Source of the DNA: Myxococcota bacterium
GTDB lineage: Bacteria; Myxococcota; B64-G9
Reading direction: 5' to 3'
NCBI GenBank assembly: GCA_022710975.1
Contig: JAKLGA010000001.1
Span: 806,001-870,000 of the forward strand
DNA: 64,000 nucleotides
Below are positions 45,388-53,786 of this stretch, one piece after another; positions within the stretch are counted from its first letter, which is position 1, and every line of letters starts with the position of its first letter. The notes beneath the pieces were generated by a model that was not told where the DNA came from, did not search any database, and saw only the letters and a program-made list of their open reading frames with translations. Both the position numbers and the translations under genes were made by a program.

Positions 45388-47922
45388 ATGCGTACAGCCC
45401 ACCTGGCAGCCGCCTTGCTCAGCTCGAGCATCGCCCTGACAGCTACCATCGCCCTCGCCCAAGACCGCCCCATCGTGGCGGTGTTCCGCATCGAGGACAA
45501 GGCCCACGCCGCCGACAAGGCGACCCTGGACCAGCTCACCGACTACCTGGGCGCGGCCATCGCCGAGGGCGGGGTGTTCAGGCGGGTGCCGCCGGGCGAC
45601 CTGGTCAAGGCCCTCATGGCCCAGACCACCGAGAGCTACAAGGAGTGCTACGACCAGAGCTGCCAGATCGAAATCGGGCGGGAGGTGGCGGCCACGAAGT
45701 CCCTGTCCACCCGCATCCTGAAGCTGGGCAGCACCTGCACGGTGACCGCGGAGCTCTACGACCTCAAGACCAAGGCGACCGACGTGACCGCAAAGGAGAG
45801 CGGGCCCTGCGGGGTCGATGGGCTCATGGCCTCCCTGGACAAGGTCGCGGCCACCCTGCGGGCCTACGGCTCGACCGGCAAGGTCTCCGGCTTCCAGGAG
45901 GGCAAGTTGGGCGGCAAGACCGAGACCTGGGACGTCGGCAGCGGCGAGGAGGTGGTCGTCGCCTTCACCGCCCGGCCCGAGGCCGCGCTGGTCATGGTCG
46001 ACGGGAAGCTCCTCTGCCAGAAGACGCCCTGCTCGAAGAGCTTGCCCTCGGGCGCGCACCAGGTCTCGATGCAGTCGGAGCGGTACCAGGAGCGCAGCGA
46101 GCGTGTGGTGGTGGTCAAGGGCGCCAGGCTCGACTGGGAGCTCAGGCCGGCCTTCGGCTGGCTCACCGTCCGCTCGGCGCCAGCCGGGCTGCCGGTCAGC
46201 ATCAACGGCCAGGCGTCCGGGAACACTCCCCTGGAGAAGAAGGAGCTGGCGCCCGGTGGCTACGAGGTACTGGTTGGCGGGCCCTGCCACGCGGAGGCCG
46301 GCGAGCGGGTAAAGGTGGAGCTCGGCCAGGTCCGTGAGGTGGCGGTAAGCCCGGCGGCCAGGGAAGCAGGCCTCGAGGTGAAGGCCAGGGACGGTGCGGG
46401 CAACGACCTCGAGGCGGACGTCCTGGTGGACGGGCAGAAGGTAGGCGTGACCCCGGGCAGGTTCAAGGTCTCGGTGTGCGCCAAGGAGGTCGAGCTGCGG
46501 CACGCCAAGGTAGGGTCGGTGAAGAAGGCGCTCAGCCTCGTGGAGAAGCAGGTCAGCAAGGTGGAGGTGGAGCTGAAAGCTATCCCGGATGGAATGGTTC
46601 TCATTCCGGCAGGGGAGTTCATGATGGGCTGCAGCCAGGGGGACGGAGAGTGCCTTCTTAACGAGAAGCCGCAACACCGGGTTTGGGTGAGCGAGTTTCT
46701 GCTAGATGCGACCGAGGTGACGGTGGCGGCGTATGCACGATGCGTGGAGGTCGGGCGGTGCAATGTGCCGAGAGCGGTAGGCGCTCGCACCTGGGGCGCA
46801 GTGGGGAAAGAGCAGCACCCGGTGAACTGCGTGGACTGGAGCCAGGCCAAGGGTTACTGCGAGTGGGCTGGCAAGAGGCTGCCGACTGAGGCAGAGTGGG
46901 AGAAGGCGGCGCGGGGAGGGGCCCCGGGGGCGAGGTACGACGACCTCGAGGCGATTGCCTGGTACGAGGGCAACTCAGGCGGGGCGACCCACCCCGTGGG
47001 CAAGAAGCAGCCGAATGCTTTTGGACTGTACGACATGCTGGGGAACGTGTGGGAGTGGTGCGCGGATCGGTATGAGGAGGGCTACTACAAGGACTCACCG
47101 AACCGCGACCCGGTCGGGCCGAGCATTGGGGAGGACCGAATTCTGCGGGGCGGGTCCTTTGACAACGGCACGTGGGGCGAACGCGCCTCCTTTCGTTTCA
47201 AGTATCACTCGAGCGACGGGCTCGGCAGTCTCGGCTTTCGTTGCGCTGGGTCCGCGTCCCCCGGCGAAGAGATGCTGGCCGTGGAGCCAAAGGCGGGCGT
47301 CAGGGCAGCTGGTCTTCAGGGTGGCAGCCACGCGCTCGATTGGATCTTCAGCCGCCCGGCCGGTATTGAGTTCACCAAAACCGAGGTGACTGTGGCGCAG
47401 TACAAGGCCTGCGTGGAGGCGGGCAAGTGCAGCGCGGTAGACGCTGGAGATTCTACGAAATACTGCAACTGGGACCAAGTCGGCCTGGAGGCTCACCCAG
47501 TCACCTGCGTGGACTGGAACCAGGCGGTAGCCTTCTGTGAGTGGGCTGGCGGCCGGCTGCCGACGGAGCAGGAGTGGTACGCGGAGGCTTCAGATGGCGG
47601 CAAGAGGAGGTACCCCTGGGGTGACCAGGAAGTGAGCTGTGACCGGGCGATCTGGGAGCAGGGAGGCGAAGGCTGCGGGAAAGACGCGACCTGGCCGGTG
47701 TGCTCGAAGCTCGCGGGGAACAGCGTGAGTGAGCTGTGTGACATGAGCGGGAACGTCTGGGAGTGGACCTCTTCCTCGGAGGGCTCCAACCGGGTGTTGC
47801 ACGGGGGCTCGGGTAGCAGCGCCGATCCGGGCGACCTGCTCGCATCGGCCCGGACCGGAAGCGACCCGACGTCCAGGTACAACCGCGATGGGTTCCGGTG
47901 CGCGCGGTCGGCGAAGCCCTGA
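45388..47922 (+). CDS. exported PEGA protein with two FGE/SUMF1-like domains
   Basis: 844 residues. Signal peptide (1-24, ending ATIALAQ). A CsgG/TolB-like N-terminal region (VAVFRIEDKAHAADKATLDQ) is followed by PEGA-type repeats (about 200-300, FGWLTVRSAPAGLPVSINGQ). FGE-like domain 1 (about 398-625) has GMVLIPAGEFMMGCSQGDGE, KRLPTEAEWEKAARGG and LYDMLGNVWEWCAD. Domain 2 (about 645-844) has RLPTEQEWYAEASDG and CDMSGNVWEWTSS. SUMF1-fold domains activate sulfatases or, when diverged, bind ligands; catalytic Cys use cannot be judged here. It is the last gene before the element's right end. Confidence 0.85.
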   Translation: MRTAHLAAALLSSSIALTATIALAQDRPIVAVFRIEDKAHAADKATLDQLTDYLGAAIAEGGVFRRVPPGDLVKALMAQTTESYKECYDQSCQIEIGREVAATKSLSTRILKLGSTCTVTAELYDLKTKATDVTAKESGPCGVDGLMASLDKVAATLRAYGSTGKVSGFQEGKLGGKTETWDVGSGEEVVVAFTARPEAALVMVDGKLLCQKTPCSKSLPSGAHQVSMQSERYQERSERVVVVKGARLDWELRPAFGWLTVRSAPAGLPVSINGQASGNTPLEKKELAPGGYEVLVGGPCHAEAGERVKVELGQVREVAVSPAAREAGLEVKARDGAGNDLEADVLVDGQKVGVTPGRFKVSVCAKEVELRHAKVGSVKKALSLVEKQVSKVEVELKAIPDGMVLIPAGEFMMGCSQGDGECLLNEKPQHRVWVSEFLLDATEVTVAAYARCVEVGRCNVPRAVGARTWGAVGKEQHPVNCVDWSQAKGYCEWAGKRLPTEAEWEKAARGGAPGARYDDLEAIAWYEGNSGGATHPVGKKQPNAFGLYDMLGNVWEWCADRYEEGYYKDSPNRDPVGPSIGEDRILRGGSFDNGTWGERASFRFKYHSSDGLGSLGFRCAGSASPGEEMLAVEPKAGVRAAGLQGGSHALDWIFSRPAGIEFTKTEVTVAQYKACVEAGKCSAVDAGDSTKYCNWDQVGLEAHPVTCVDWNQAVAFCEWAGGRLPTEQEWYAEASDGGKRRYPWGDQEVSCDRAIWEQGGEGCGKDATWPVCSKLAGNSVSELCDMSGNVWEWTSSSEGSNRVLHGGSGSSADPGDLLASARTGSDPTSRYNRDGFRCARSAKP

Positions 47923-48056
47923 CGAAGTGGGGCCGTGGTGGGGCTGTGACTCTGCACCACAGGACGGTTCCAGACGGACCAGGACGAGGAAAGCATGGCC
48001 CTGAGGAGAGGCCCAACGGCTGACCGCCCATGGCAGGCGGATACCGGCGTCCGTCT

Positions 48057-48079
48057 GGGGACCTATAGGGGACCTGACT
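48057..48079 (+). repeat. end-specific motif, right copy
   Basis: GGGGACC, four bases (TATA), then GGGGACCTGACT, matching the copy at 6534-6556 in sequence, spacing and orientation. It lies in a 280-base gene-free stretch (47923-48208) before attR, where integrase arm sites would be expected. Confidence 0.55.
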
Positions 48080-48208
48080 CTGCGGAACTGGAGGGTACGA
48101 GGCGGCACAGGACGGAACCAGACGGGACGAAGCATCTCGGCGTCTGCACAGTGAAAATGGTCTAACGGCACACGCCATCATCGTTTATTGAAAAGCAGCT
48201 CGGACAAA

Positions 48209-48230
48209 TTCGAGTCCCGTCCACCCCGTA
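48209..48230 (+). repeat. right attachment site (attR), 22-bp direct repeat
   Basis: Identical to 6455-6476, the 3' end of tRNA-Asp plus two bases. The sequence upstream (CAGCTCGGACAAA) is unrelated to the tRNA, so only the 3' segment is present. The next base begins the tRNA-type terminator. Confidence 0.93.
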
Positions 48231-48272
48231 ACTTCAACAGCCCCCTACCTCCTGGTAGGGGGCTGTTGAAGT
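48231..48272 (+). terminator. native tRNA-Asp terminator, displaced by the element
   Basis: Perfect 19-bp stem (48231-48249 with 48254-48272) around TCCT, starting ACTTCAACAGCCCCC. It directly abuts attR and would have directly followed tRNA-Asp before integration. Some T residues follow the stem. Confidence 0.85.
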
Positions 48273-48360
48273 TTCGGGCTCGCCGGTCTCAACTCTCACT
48301 CATGCGGGCAGCGAGCGAAGCGAGCTGTACGGGCCCCGGTCGGAGACCGGGGCCCGTGTG

Positions 48361-48405
48361 AGAGTCCCGCCATCGCAGGACGACGGCGGCGAGGACGCCG
48401 TCCAC
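48361..48405 (+). repeat. dispersed repeat family 2, copy 1
   Basis: Starts AGAGTCCCGCCATCG and contains the palindrome GACGGCG...CGCCGTC. About 40 of 45 bases match the copy at 52316-52359. Found only in the right flank within this window. Confidence 0.55.
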
Positions 48406-48595
48406 CCATGATCTGACGGCCAACTCCGTTCCTTGCTCCCGCGGTTCGGCCCGTACCGCGGGCTGAAGCCGGCGAAGCCGTCCCATGGGGTTGGGGACCG
48501 CGGCCACGATGCCCGGCTTCGCTGGGCAAGCCCCCTCGGGGGGCTGGGAGCAGAGGCCTGGGGTCAAACACCACTGCAACGAGCGCTCGCCCCGT

Positions 48596-48671
48596 CGCTC
48601 CGCGGGCCTCCTCATGGCTCGGGCGGTCGAGGAAGAACCGCCCTTCGCCCGGTGAGACCCACTCCGCCTCG
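48596..48671 (+). repeat. dispersed palindromic repeat family 1, copy A
   Basis: About 76 bases: GCTCCGCGGGCCTCCTCA, then GGCTCGGGCGGT, a short loop and AACCGCCCTTCGCCC, ending GAGACCCACTCCGC. The centre folds into a hairpin. The motif CTGGGGTCAAACACC lies about 36 bases upstream. Confidence 0.65.
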
Positions 48672-48731
48672 CCCCCTGGGTGTCAGCCACCCAGGCGGCG
48701 GGGGATCCGTGGGACCGGTGCCTGCGTGCGC

Positions 48732-49208
48732 CTACCGGGCCGAGAGGATCTGCTTGACCTCGGCTCGCACGAGCTGCGCCACGCCGTCGGCGACCTTCGT
48801 CATCCCGGCCGCCGAGAGCATGTAGACCTTCCCCTCCGCCGACACCGGCGAGATCACCAGCAGGTCGTTGTCCGGGGGGCGGATGCTCACCGTCGCGCCG
48901 GTGCGGAGGGCCGCCGCCTGCTCCTCGGTGGCGCCCTGCACCTTGAGCATCGCCGCGGGCGGGAGCAGCCCCGCGATGATCGCCTTCCCGTCCACCATCA
49001 CCCCCTGCGTCTCGCGGGCCCACATGTCGAGCCAGGTCCCCGCGAAGCCGGGCAGCCGCGCCGCGAGCGCGTCCCGCGGCAGCCCCTTCACCAGCGCCTT
49101 GGTGAGCCCGAGCGGGCCCATCTTCGCGTCGTCCACCTGCGGGAAGGGCAGTTCGGCCGCGGTCGCCAGCTCGCCGAGCGCGCTGCGGATCTCGTTCTTC
49201 GGGTCCAT
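48732..49208 (-). CDS. unknown 158-residue protein
   Basis: ATG at 49208 with GGAGGAG upstream; longer frames are unsupported. Mostly helical, with AALGELATAAELPFP-type segments, a middle WLDMWARETQGVMVDGKAII and a C-terminal VYMLSAAGMTKVADGVAQLV. No signal, metal site or known family was recognised. First gene on the right side of the element, flanked by dispersed repeats. Confidence 0.6.
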   Translation of the reverse strand: MDPKNEIRSALGELATAAELPFPQVDDAKMGPLGLTKALVKGLPRDALAARLPGFAGTWLDMWARETQGVMVDGKAIIAGLLPPAAMLKVQGATEEQAAALRTGATVSIRPPDNDLLVISPVSAEGKVYMLSAAGMTKVADGVAQLVRAEVKQILSAR

Positions 49209-49602
49209 GGTGATCTCCTCCCCCCGCTGGGTTCGCCTGGAGCGGGGTGGCCAGGCCGGCTGTTGGACGGAGCTCTCCGGGACTTTCCTGATTCCCCATC
49301 GCCCAGGTGCCTGCCTCTTGATGACGCCTGGTGACGCGCCCTCGACACGCGCCCATCGAACAAGATCGAGGGGGGAATCGGCCGGCACCCGCGAGGGGGG
49401 GAGACCCACTCCGCTCGTGGCAGGTGATCTGCCTGGGGAGGCCGCCCCTCCAGGCTTCGACGCCCTTCTGCTTCTCCCTTGTAGAATGCCCGGATGGGGG
49501 CGCACGGACGATCGGCGAACGTCCGGCCGGGTTCCCGGGTGCCCCGACCTGCGGGAAGTGGTACTATCGGTTCGAACCGGATTCGAGGGAAAGGGGACGG
49601 AG
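49209..49602. other. 394-base gap with partial family-1 repeat
   Basis: No gene seen. The right end of the family-1 repeat (GGGGGAGACCCACTCCGCTC) recurs at about 49396-49420. The region upstream of 49603 should contain the promoter of the Cys-rich lipoprotein gene. Confidence 0.4.
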
Positions 49603-52296
49603 ATGCCGAACCTGGGGCGTGCAGGCTTGTCGCTGGTGCTCGTTGCTGTTCTCGGCTCTGTGGGCTGCGGCGGGGGAGGAGAGACCTGCACACCCGAGGC
49701 CAGCACGATCTGCATCCAGGGCGTGACCTACTGGGTGGACTCCTGCGACGTGCGGGGCGAGGTGGCCGAGAGCTGCCTGTGCGGCTGCGCCGAGAGCGGC
49801 CTCACCTGCCGCGGCGCGTGCCCCTGCGAGCCCGAGTGCGCGGGCAAGGTGTGTGGGGGCGACGGCTGCGGCGGGAGCTGTGGGGAGTGCACTGCCCCCG
49901 CGGTCTGCCAGCCGGACGGCACCTGCGCGTGCATCCCCGCGTGCACCGGCAGGGAGTGTGGGGACGACGGCTGCGGCGGGAGCTGTGGGGAGTGCACTGC
50001 CCCCGCGGTCTGCCAGCCGGACGGCACCTGCGCGTGCATCCCCGCGTGCACCGGCAGGGAGTGTGGGGACGACGGCTGCGGCGGGAGCTGTGGGGAGTGC
50101 ACTGCCCCCGCGGTCTGCCAGCCGGACGGCACCTGCGTGTGCATCCCCGCGTGCACCGGCAGGGAGTGTGGGGACGACGGCTGCGGCGGGAGCTGTGGGG
50201 AGTGCACTGCCCCCGCGGTCTGCCAGCCGGACGGCACCTGCGCGTGCATCCCCGCGTGCACCGGCAGGGAGTGTGGGGACGACGGCTGCGGTGGGAGCTG
50301 CGGCGAGTGCCTGGGTGGCCTCGTTTGCTGGGAAGAGATCGGCATGTGTCAGGGAGATGTGCCCTGCTGCGCAGCCGGCCAGGAGTGCGGTCCGGATCCC
50401 TGCTACGGGGTCTCCTGCGGCACCTGCGACGCGGGCGAGCACTGCGACGTGGACAACCACTGCGTCCCGGACTGCGTCCCGGACTGCGCCGGCAAGGAGT
50501 GCGGGGACGACGCCTGCGGGGGGCAGTGCCCGAGCGCCTGCAACCAGTGGCAGACCTGCGACGCGGAGACCTCCCTGTGCGCCTGGGGCGGCTGCGACAG
50601 CCACCTCGAGTGTCGCGCCCGGTACGACGAGAACTGGTACTGCGAGCCGCTCACCCTCACCTGCCGCTGCCTGCCCGAGTCCGTGTGCAACGGCGTGTGC
50701 TGCGCCCCGGGGCTGGAGTGCCACCCGCTGAGCGGGCTGTGCGAGGAGCCCTGCGTCCCCGACTGCAGCGGCCGCGAGTGTGGCCCGGACCCCGCGTGCG
50801 GGACCTCCTGCGGGGGCTGCCTGGCGCCCGAGACCTGCGGTGGTCTGGGCCTGTGCGTGTGCAACCCCGGCTGCGCCGGGCGCGAGTGCGGACCCGATCC
50901 CCAGGGCTGCGGCACGTCCTGTGGCACCTGCAGCGTGAACGAGGTCTGCGATGCCGCTGGCCAGTGCATCCCGAACTGCAGCCCGGACTGTGCGGGGCGT
51001 GAGTGCGGGGACGACGGATGCGGCGGCTCCTGCGGCATCTGCGCGGGCGCGGGCGAGGTGTGCGTGCTCGACACGGGCACGTGTCTGGTCTGCACGCCGG
51101 ATTGCATCGGGCGCGAGTGCGGCCCGGACCCCGTGTGCGGCAGCTCTTGCGGCGCGTGCCTCGCCAGCGAGCAGTGCGACGTGAGCGGCATGTGCGTGCC
51201 CGTCCAGGAGGCGGGCGAGCCGTGCGAATTCGACAGCGTGAATGTCGGCAGCGGGGAGTGCGGAGCCGGGCTCACCTGCCTGGGCATGTGGCCCGATGTG
51301 GACTCCGCCCCCTGTTCCACGACCGCGGACTGCGCCGGTTACTTCCCCGGTTCCTACAACCCGGATTGCGTGGGTGGCGGTTGTGGCTTCTCGTTCTGCG
51401 CCGGCGAGTGCGCGGCGGGCTCGTGTGAACAAGGGTTCGAGCCAATCTTCATCTCGGGCACCTGCTTCTGCGTGCCCAGCCCTCCGTGCGTTCCGGACTG
51501 CGGCGACCGGGTGTGCGGTCTGGATCCGGTCTGTCTCGAAGTTTCCTGCGGCATCTGCGGAGTCGGGGAGGCCTGCGACCAGTTCTCGGGCACCTGTTTC
51601 CCTTGCACCCCGGACTGCGGAAGCCAGGAGTGTGGTCCGGATCCCGTGTGCGGGACCCAGGACTGCGGCACCTGCCCCGCAGGCGAGGAATGCGACGCGA
51701 GCGGCATGTGCGCGCCCGCCCAGGAGGCGGGAGAGCCGTGCGAATTCGACGGCGTGAACATGGGCTCGGGGATCTGCGCGGTCGGGTTGGCGTGTCTGGG
51801 AATGTCGCTGGACCCCTACGACTATCCCTGCACCGTGGATGGAGACTGCAGCGCCTACCTGAACCCGGCCTGGAACCCGGACTGCGTGGGCGGCGGCTGC
51901 GGCGCGAGCTTCTGTTCGGCCCCGTGCGTGGGGGGCACCTGCGAGCCGGGCTATGATCCAACATACGTGGGCGGTGCCGATTGTTACTGCGTCCCCGCGA
52001 GCGCTCCGGGAGGCCAGCAGGCCGGCGAGCCCTGCGCTTTCGATGGCGTGAACGCCGACGCGGGCAACTGCGGCGCCAGGCTCACCTGCCTGGGGATTCC
52101 CACGGATATGTTCGACTACCCCTGCGACGTGGACGGCGACTGCGACACCTACTTCACCCCGCTGTGGAACCCGGACTGCGTGGCCGACCGCTGCGGCGTG
52201 AGCTTCTGCTCCCCGCAGTGCGTGGGCGGCGCGTGCGATCCCGGCTACTACCCCGAGGACTTGTCCGGCACCTGCTACTGCATCCCGTCCCCTTAG
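49603..52296 (+). CDS. large Cys-rich lipoprotein with tandem repeats
   Basis: 897 residues. Lipoprotein signal (MPNLGRAGLSLVLVAVLGSV then GC), then a head closely matching the protein at 25509-27554 (GGGGETCTPEAST, GVTYW.DSCD). Four 35-residue modules encoded by near-identical 105-bp repeats (residues 83-222), further C.PDC.G.ECG.D..CG.SCG modules, and three about 90-residue C-terminal units, each starting AGEPC(E/A)FD. Cys content suggests a rigid disulfide-bonded rod on the cell surface. No enzymatic domain. The GGGGACGG upstream is a weak ribosome site. Confidence 0.8.
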   Translation: MPNLGRAGLSLVLVAVLGSVGCGGGGETCTPEASTICIQGVTYWVDSCDVRGEVAESCLCGCAESGLTCRGACPCEPECAGKVCGGDGCGGSCGECTAPAVCQPDGTCACIPACTGRECGDDGCGGSCGECTAPAVCQPDGTCACIPACTGRECGDDGCGGSCGECTAPAVCQPDGTCVCIPACTGRECGDDGCGGSCGECTAPAVCQPDGTCACIPACTGRECGDDGCGGSCGECLGGLVCWEEIGMCQGDVPCCAAGQECGPDPCYGVSCGTCDAGEHCDVDNHCVPDCVPDCAGKECGDDACGGQCPSACNQWQTCDAETSLCAWGGCDSHLECRARYDENWYCEPLTLTCRCLPESVCNGVCCAPGLECHPLSGLCEEPCVPDCSGRECGPDPACGTSCGGCLAPETCGGLGLCVCNPGCAGRECGPDPQGCGTSCGTCSVNEVCDAAGQCIPNCSPDCAGRECGDDGCGGSCGICAGAGEVCVLDTGTCLVCTPDCIGRECGPDPVCGSSCGACLASEQCDVSGMCVPVQEAGEPCEFDSVNVGSGECGAGLTCLGMWPDVDSAPCSTTADCAGYFPGSYNPDCVGGGCGFSFCAGECAAGSCEQGFEPIFISGTCFCVPSPPCVPDCGDRVCGLDPVCLEVSCGICGVGEACDQFSGTCFPCTPDCGSQECGPDPVCGTQDCGTCPAGEECDASGMCAPAQEAGEPCEFDGVNMGSGICAVGLACLGMSLDPYDYPCTVDGDCSAYLNPAWNPDCVGGGCGASFCSAPCVGGTCEPGYDPTYVGGADCYCVPASAPGGQQAGEPCAFDGVNADAGNCGARLTCLGIPTDMFDYPCDVDGDCDTYFTPLWNPDCVADRCGVSFCSPQCVGGACDPGYYPEDLSGTCYCIPSP
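49849..50310 (+). repeat. 105-bp tandem repeats, about 4.4 copies
   Basis: Units start at 49849, 49954, 50059 and 50164, with a partial unit from 50269. The middle copies differ by only a few bases (for example GCG to GTG in CACI/CVCI). Each encodes a 35-residue Cys module. Near-identity implies recent expansion or gene conversion and possible length variation. Confidence 0.85.
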
Positions 52297-52315
52297 GGCC
52301 GAGGCCTCATGCAAC

Positions 52316-52359
52316 GAGTCCCGCCATCGTGGGACGACGGCGGCGGAGACGCCGTCCAC
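52316..52359 (+). repeat. dispersed repeat family 2, copy 2
   Basis: GAGTCCCGCCATCG followed by GACGACGGCGGCGG and CGCCGTCCAC, matching 48361-48405. It lies just after the Cys-rich gene and can form a GACGGCG/CGCCGTC hairpin that might also act in termination. Confidence 0.55.
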
Positions 52360-52393
52360 TCAGCCCGTGGCTCCAGGGGCGAGGAGGTTTGCC

Positions 52394-52792
52394 ATGCCGG
52401 TCGATGAGAAGGTCCTGGCGGCGGTCAAGGCCCAGCTCCGGGCCGCCCTCGAGCAGCCGACGTTCCGCACCACCCTGCAGCTCGGGGACGCCCCCGGCGA
52501 GGACGGCGAGGACGAGCGCGAGGAGGAGGAGCAGGGGAGCGGGGGCGAAGCCGGGGGAGACGGCGAGCTGACGATCGAGGTGGGCTTCTCGGTCGGCGCG
52601 ATCGTCGCCCAGGGGGATGCGGAGATCCTCTTCGACGTGTGGGTGGCGGTCCGGGAATGCCCGGAGCACGCCCAGGAGGACGCGGTGAGCCTGGTGGAGG
52701 AGACCTGGCTCCCGCAGGCCGTCGGGGCGGTCTGCGGGGAGCACCCGGGGCTCGAGATCCGGACGCGCGAAGTCGAGTACTCCTGGCCCTGA
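52394..52792 (+). CDS. unknown 132-residue acidic protein
   Basis: Starts MPVDEKVLAAVKAQLRAALE with GAGGAGG before the ATG. A very acidic low-complexity linker (about 32-58, EDGEDEREEEEQ) joins an N-terminal helix to a strand-rich C-terminal region (ELTIEVGFSVGAIVAQGDAE, FDVWVAVRECPEH). No family recognised. Confidence 0.6.
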   Translation: MPVDEKVLAAVKAQLRAALEQPTFRTTLQLGDAPGEDGEDEREEEEQGSGGEAGGDGELTIEVGFSVGAIVAQGDAEILFDVWVAVRECPEHAQEDAVSLVEETWLPQAVGAVCGEHPGLEIRTREVEYSWP

Positions 52793-52924
52793 GCGACGCG
52801 CCCTCCCTCGCCGGTGCCACCGACCCGCAGCAAGGGGTTCGCGCCGGTGGACGTTTCGTTGGGGGGATCCCTGGGGTCAGACACCTTTACCTTTCACTTG
52901 AGGGAGCATCCTACTGATCGTCGG

Positions 52925-52987
52925 TCGCTCCTCCGGCTCGGGCGGTTGAGGGGAAACCGTCCTTCGCCTGAGGAGACCCACTCCGCT
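52925..52987 (+). repeat. dispersed palindromic repeat family 1, copy B
   Basis: GGCTCGGGCGGTTGAGGGGAA, then ACCGTCCTTCGCCTGAGGAG and ACCCACTCCGCT. It is preceded at about 52871 by CTGGGGTCAGACACC, the same motif that precedes copy A. Confidence 0.65.
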
Positions 52988-53051
52988 AGCTCAGCTCCCT
53001 GGATGACTGCCACCTGCGTACGGGTGGGGGCGTCGTGGTAGTTTCCAGGAC

Positions 53052-53573
53052 ATGCAGGGCAGGATCGTCCGCTTCAGGCTCGCGCCCATGTCGCGGCCCA
53101 TCGCCTGGATGACCGTGGGGTGCCTGTGCTTGCCGGCGCTCCTGCTGATCGCGGCGCTGGGGGCGCCGATCCCGCCGGTGCGCGCGCTCCTGTCTGGCAC
53201 GGTCGTCCTGGTGCTGCTGCTCTACCTGGGGATCTGGCTCTTCCTGCGGCCCACGCGCTTCGAGATCGGTGACGGGGAGCTCAGGCTCCTGTGGCCGCTC
53301 CGCGCGCAGCGCCTCCCGCTCTCGGAGGTGACCCGGGCCGAGCTCACGGACGCCACCCGGCTGCGGGCCGAGTTCGGGCGCGGCGCGCGTTTCGGCGCGG
53401 GCGGGCTGTGGGGCGGCTTCGGCTGGCTGCTCACCCCCCGGGGCAAGCTGAGCATGTACGTCTCGCGCTCGGAGCCCATGGTGCTCATCCGCTTCCGCGC
53501 GCGCCAGCCGCTGCTGATCACCCCGGAGCAGCCCGAGCGCTTCCTGGCCGCGCTGACCGCGGCCCGGCCCTGA
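53052..53573 (+). CDS. membrane protein with bacterial-PH-like domain
   Basis: 173 residues. Two transmembrane helices near the N-terminus (about 17-37 and 47-66, ending LGIWLFLRP), then a beta-rich domain TRFEIGDGELRLLWPLRAQR and LPLSEVTRAEL, with a closing helix PEQPERFLAALTA. This layout fits bPH/PH-like membrane proteins. No clear ribosome site. It lies between dispersed repeats and the WGR operon. Confidence 0.65.
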   Translation: MQGRIVRFRLAPMSRPIAWMTVGCLCLPALLLIAALGAPIPPVRALLSGTVVLVLLLYLGIWLFLRPTRFEIGDGELRLLWPLRAQRLPLSEVTRAELTDATRLRAEFGRGARFGAGGLWGGFGWLLTPRGKLSMYVSRSEPMVLIRFRARQPLLITPEQPERFLAALTAARP

Positions 53574-53613
53574 CCCACGTCTTGCGGACGGGCATCCGCG
53601 GGAGGGGCTCCGG

Positions 53614-53693
53614 CGCTCCGTGGGCCTCCTCAGGGCTCGGGCGGTTGAGGGAAAACCGCCCTTCGCCCGAGGAGACCCACTGCGCTCGTGGCG
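53614..53693 (+). repeat. dispersed palindromic repeat family 1, copy C
   Basis: About 80 bases with the most complete palindrome: GCTCGGGCGGTT, a short loop, AACCGCCCTTCGCCCGAG. Ends GAGACCCACTGCGCTCGTGG. It lies between the bPH gene and the WGR gene. Confidence 0.7.
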
Positions 53694-53786
53694 GCTTGTC
53701 CTCCCGGCTTGACCGCGCCGGGCCGGGTCGCTACGCTCCTCCCACCGAGTCCACGGCTGGGGCTTCTTCGAATCAGGAGGGAGAGC

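Larger units (their letters stand above)
48273..48731. other. gene-free stretch with hairpin and dispersed repeats
   Basis: No coding frame is convincing. It holds a 12-bp hairpin (ACGGGCCCCGGT/ACCGGGGCCCGT, 48329-48357), one copy of repeat family 2 (48361-48405), and a copy of repeat family 1 (48596-48671). Confidence 0.5.

Noticed and set aside
45388-47922. Diversity-generating retroelement target
   Set aside because: Although FGE-like domains are common DGR targets, no reverse transcriptase or template repeat is present in the window.
49564-52359. 931-codon minus-strand frame opposite the Cys-rich lipoprotein
   Set aside because: Reflects the Cys-codon repeats read backwards; the + strand has signal peptide and disulfide modules.
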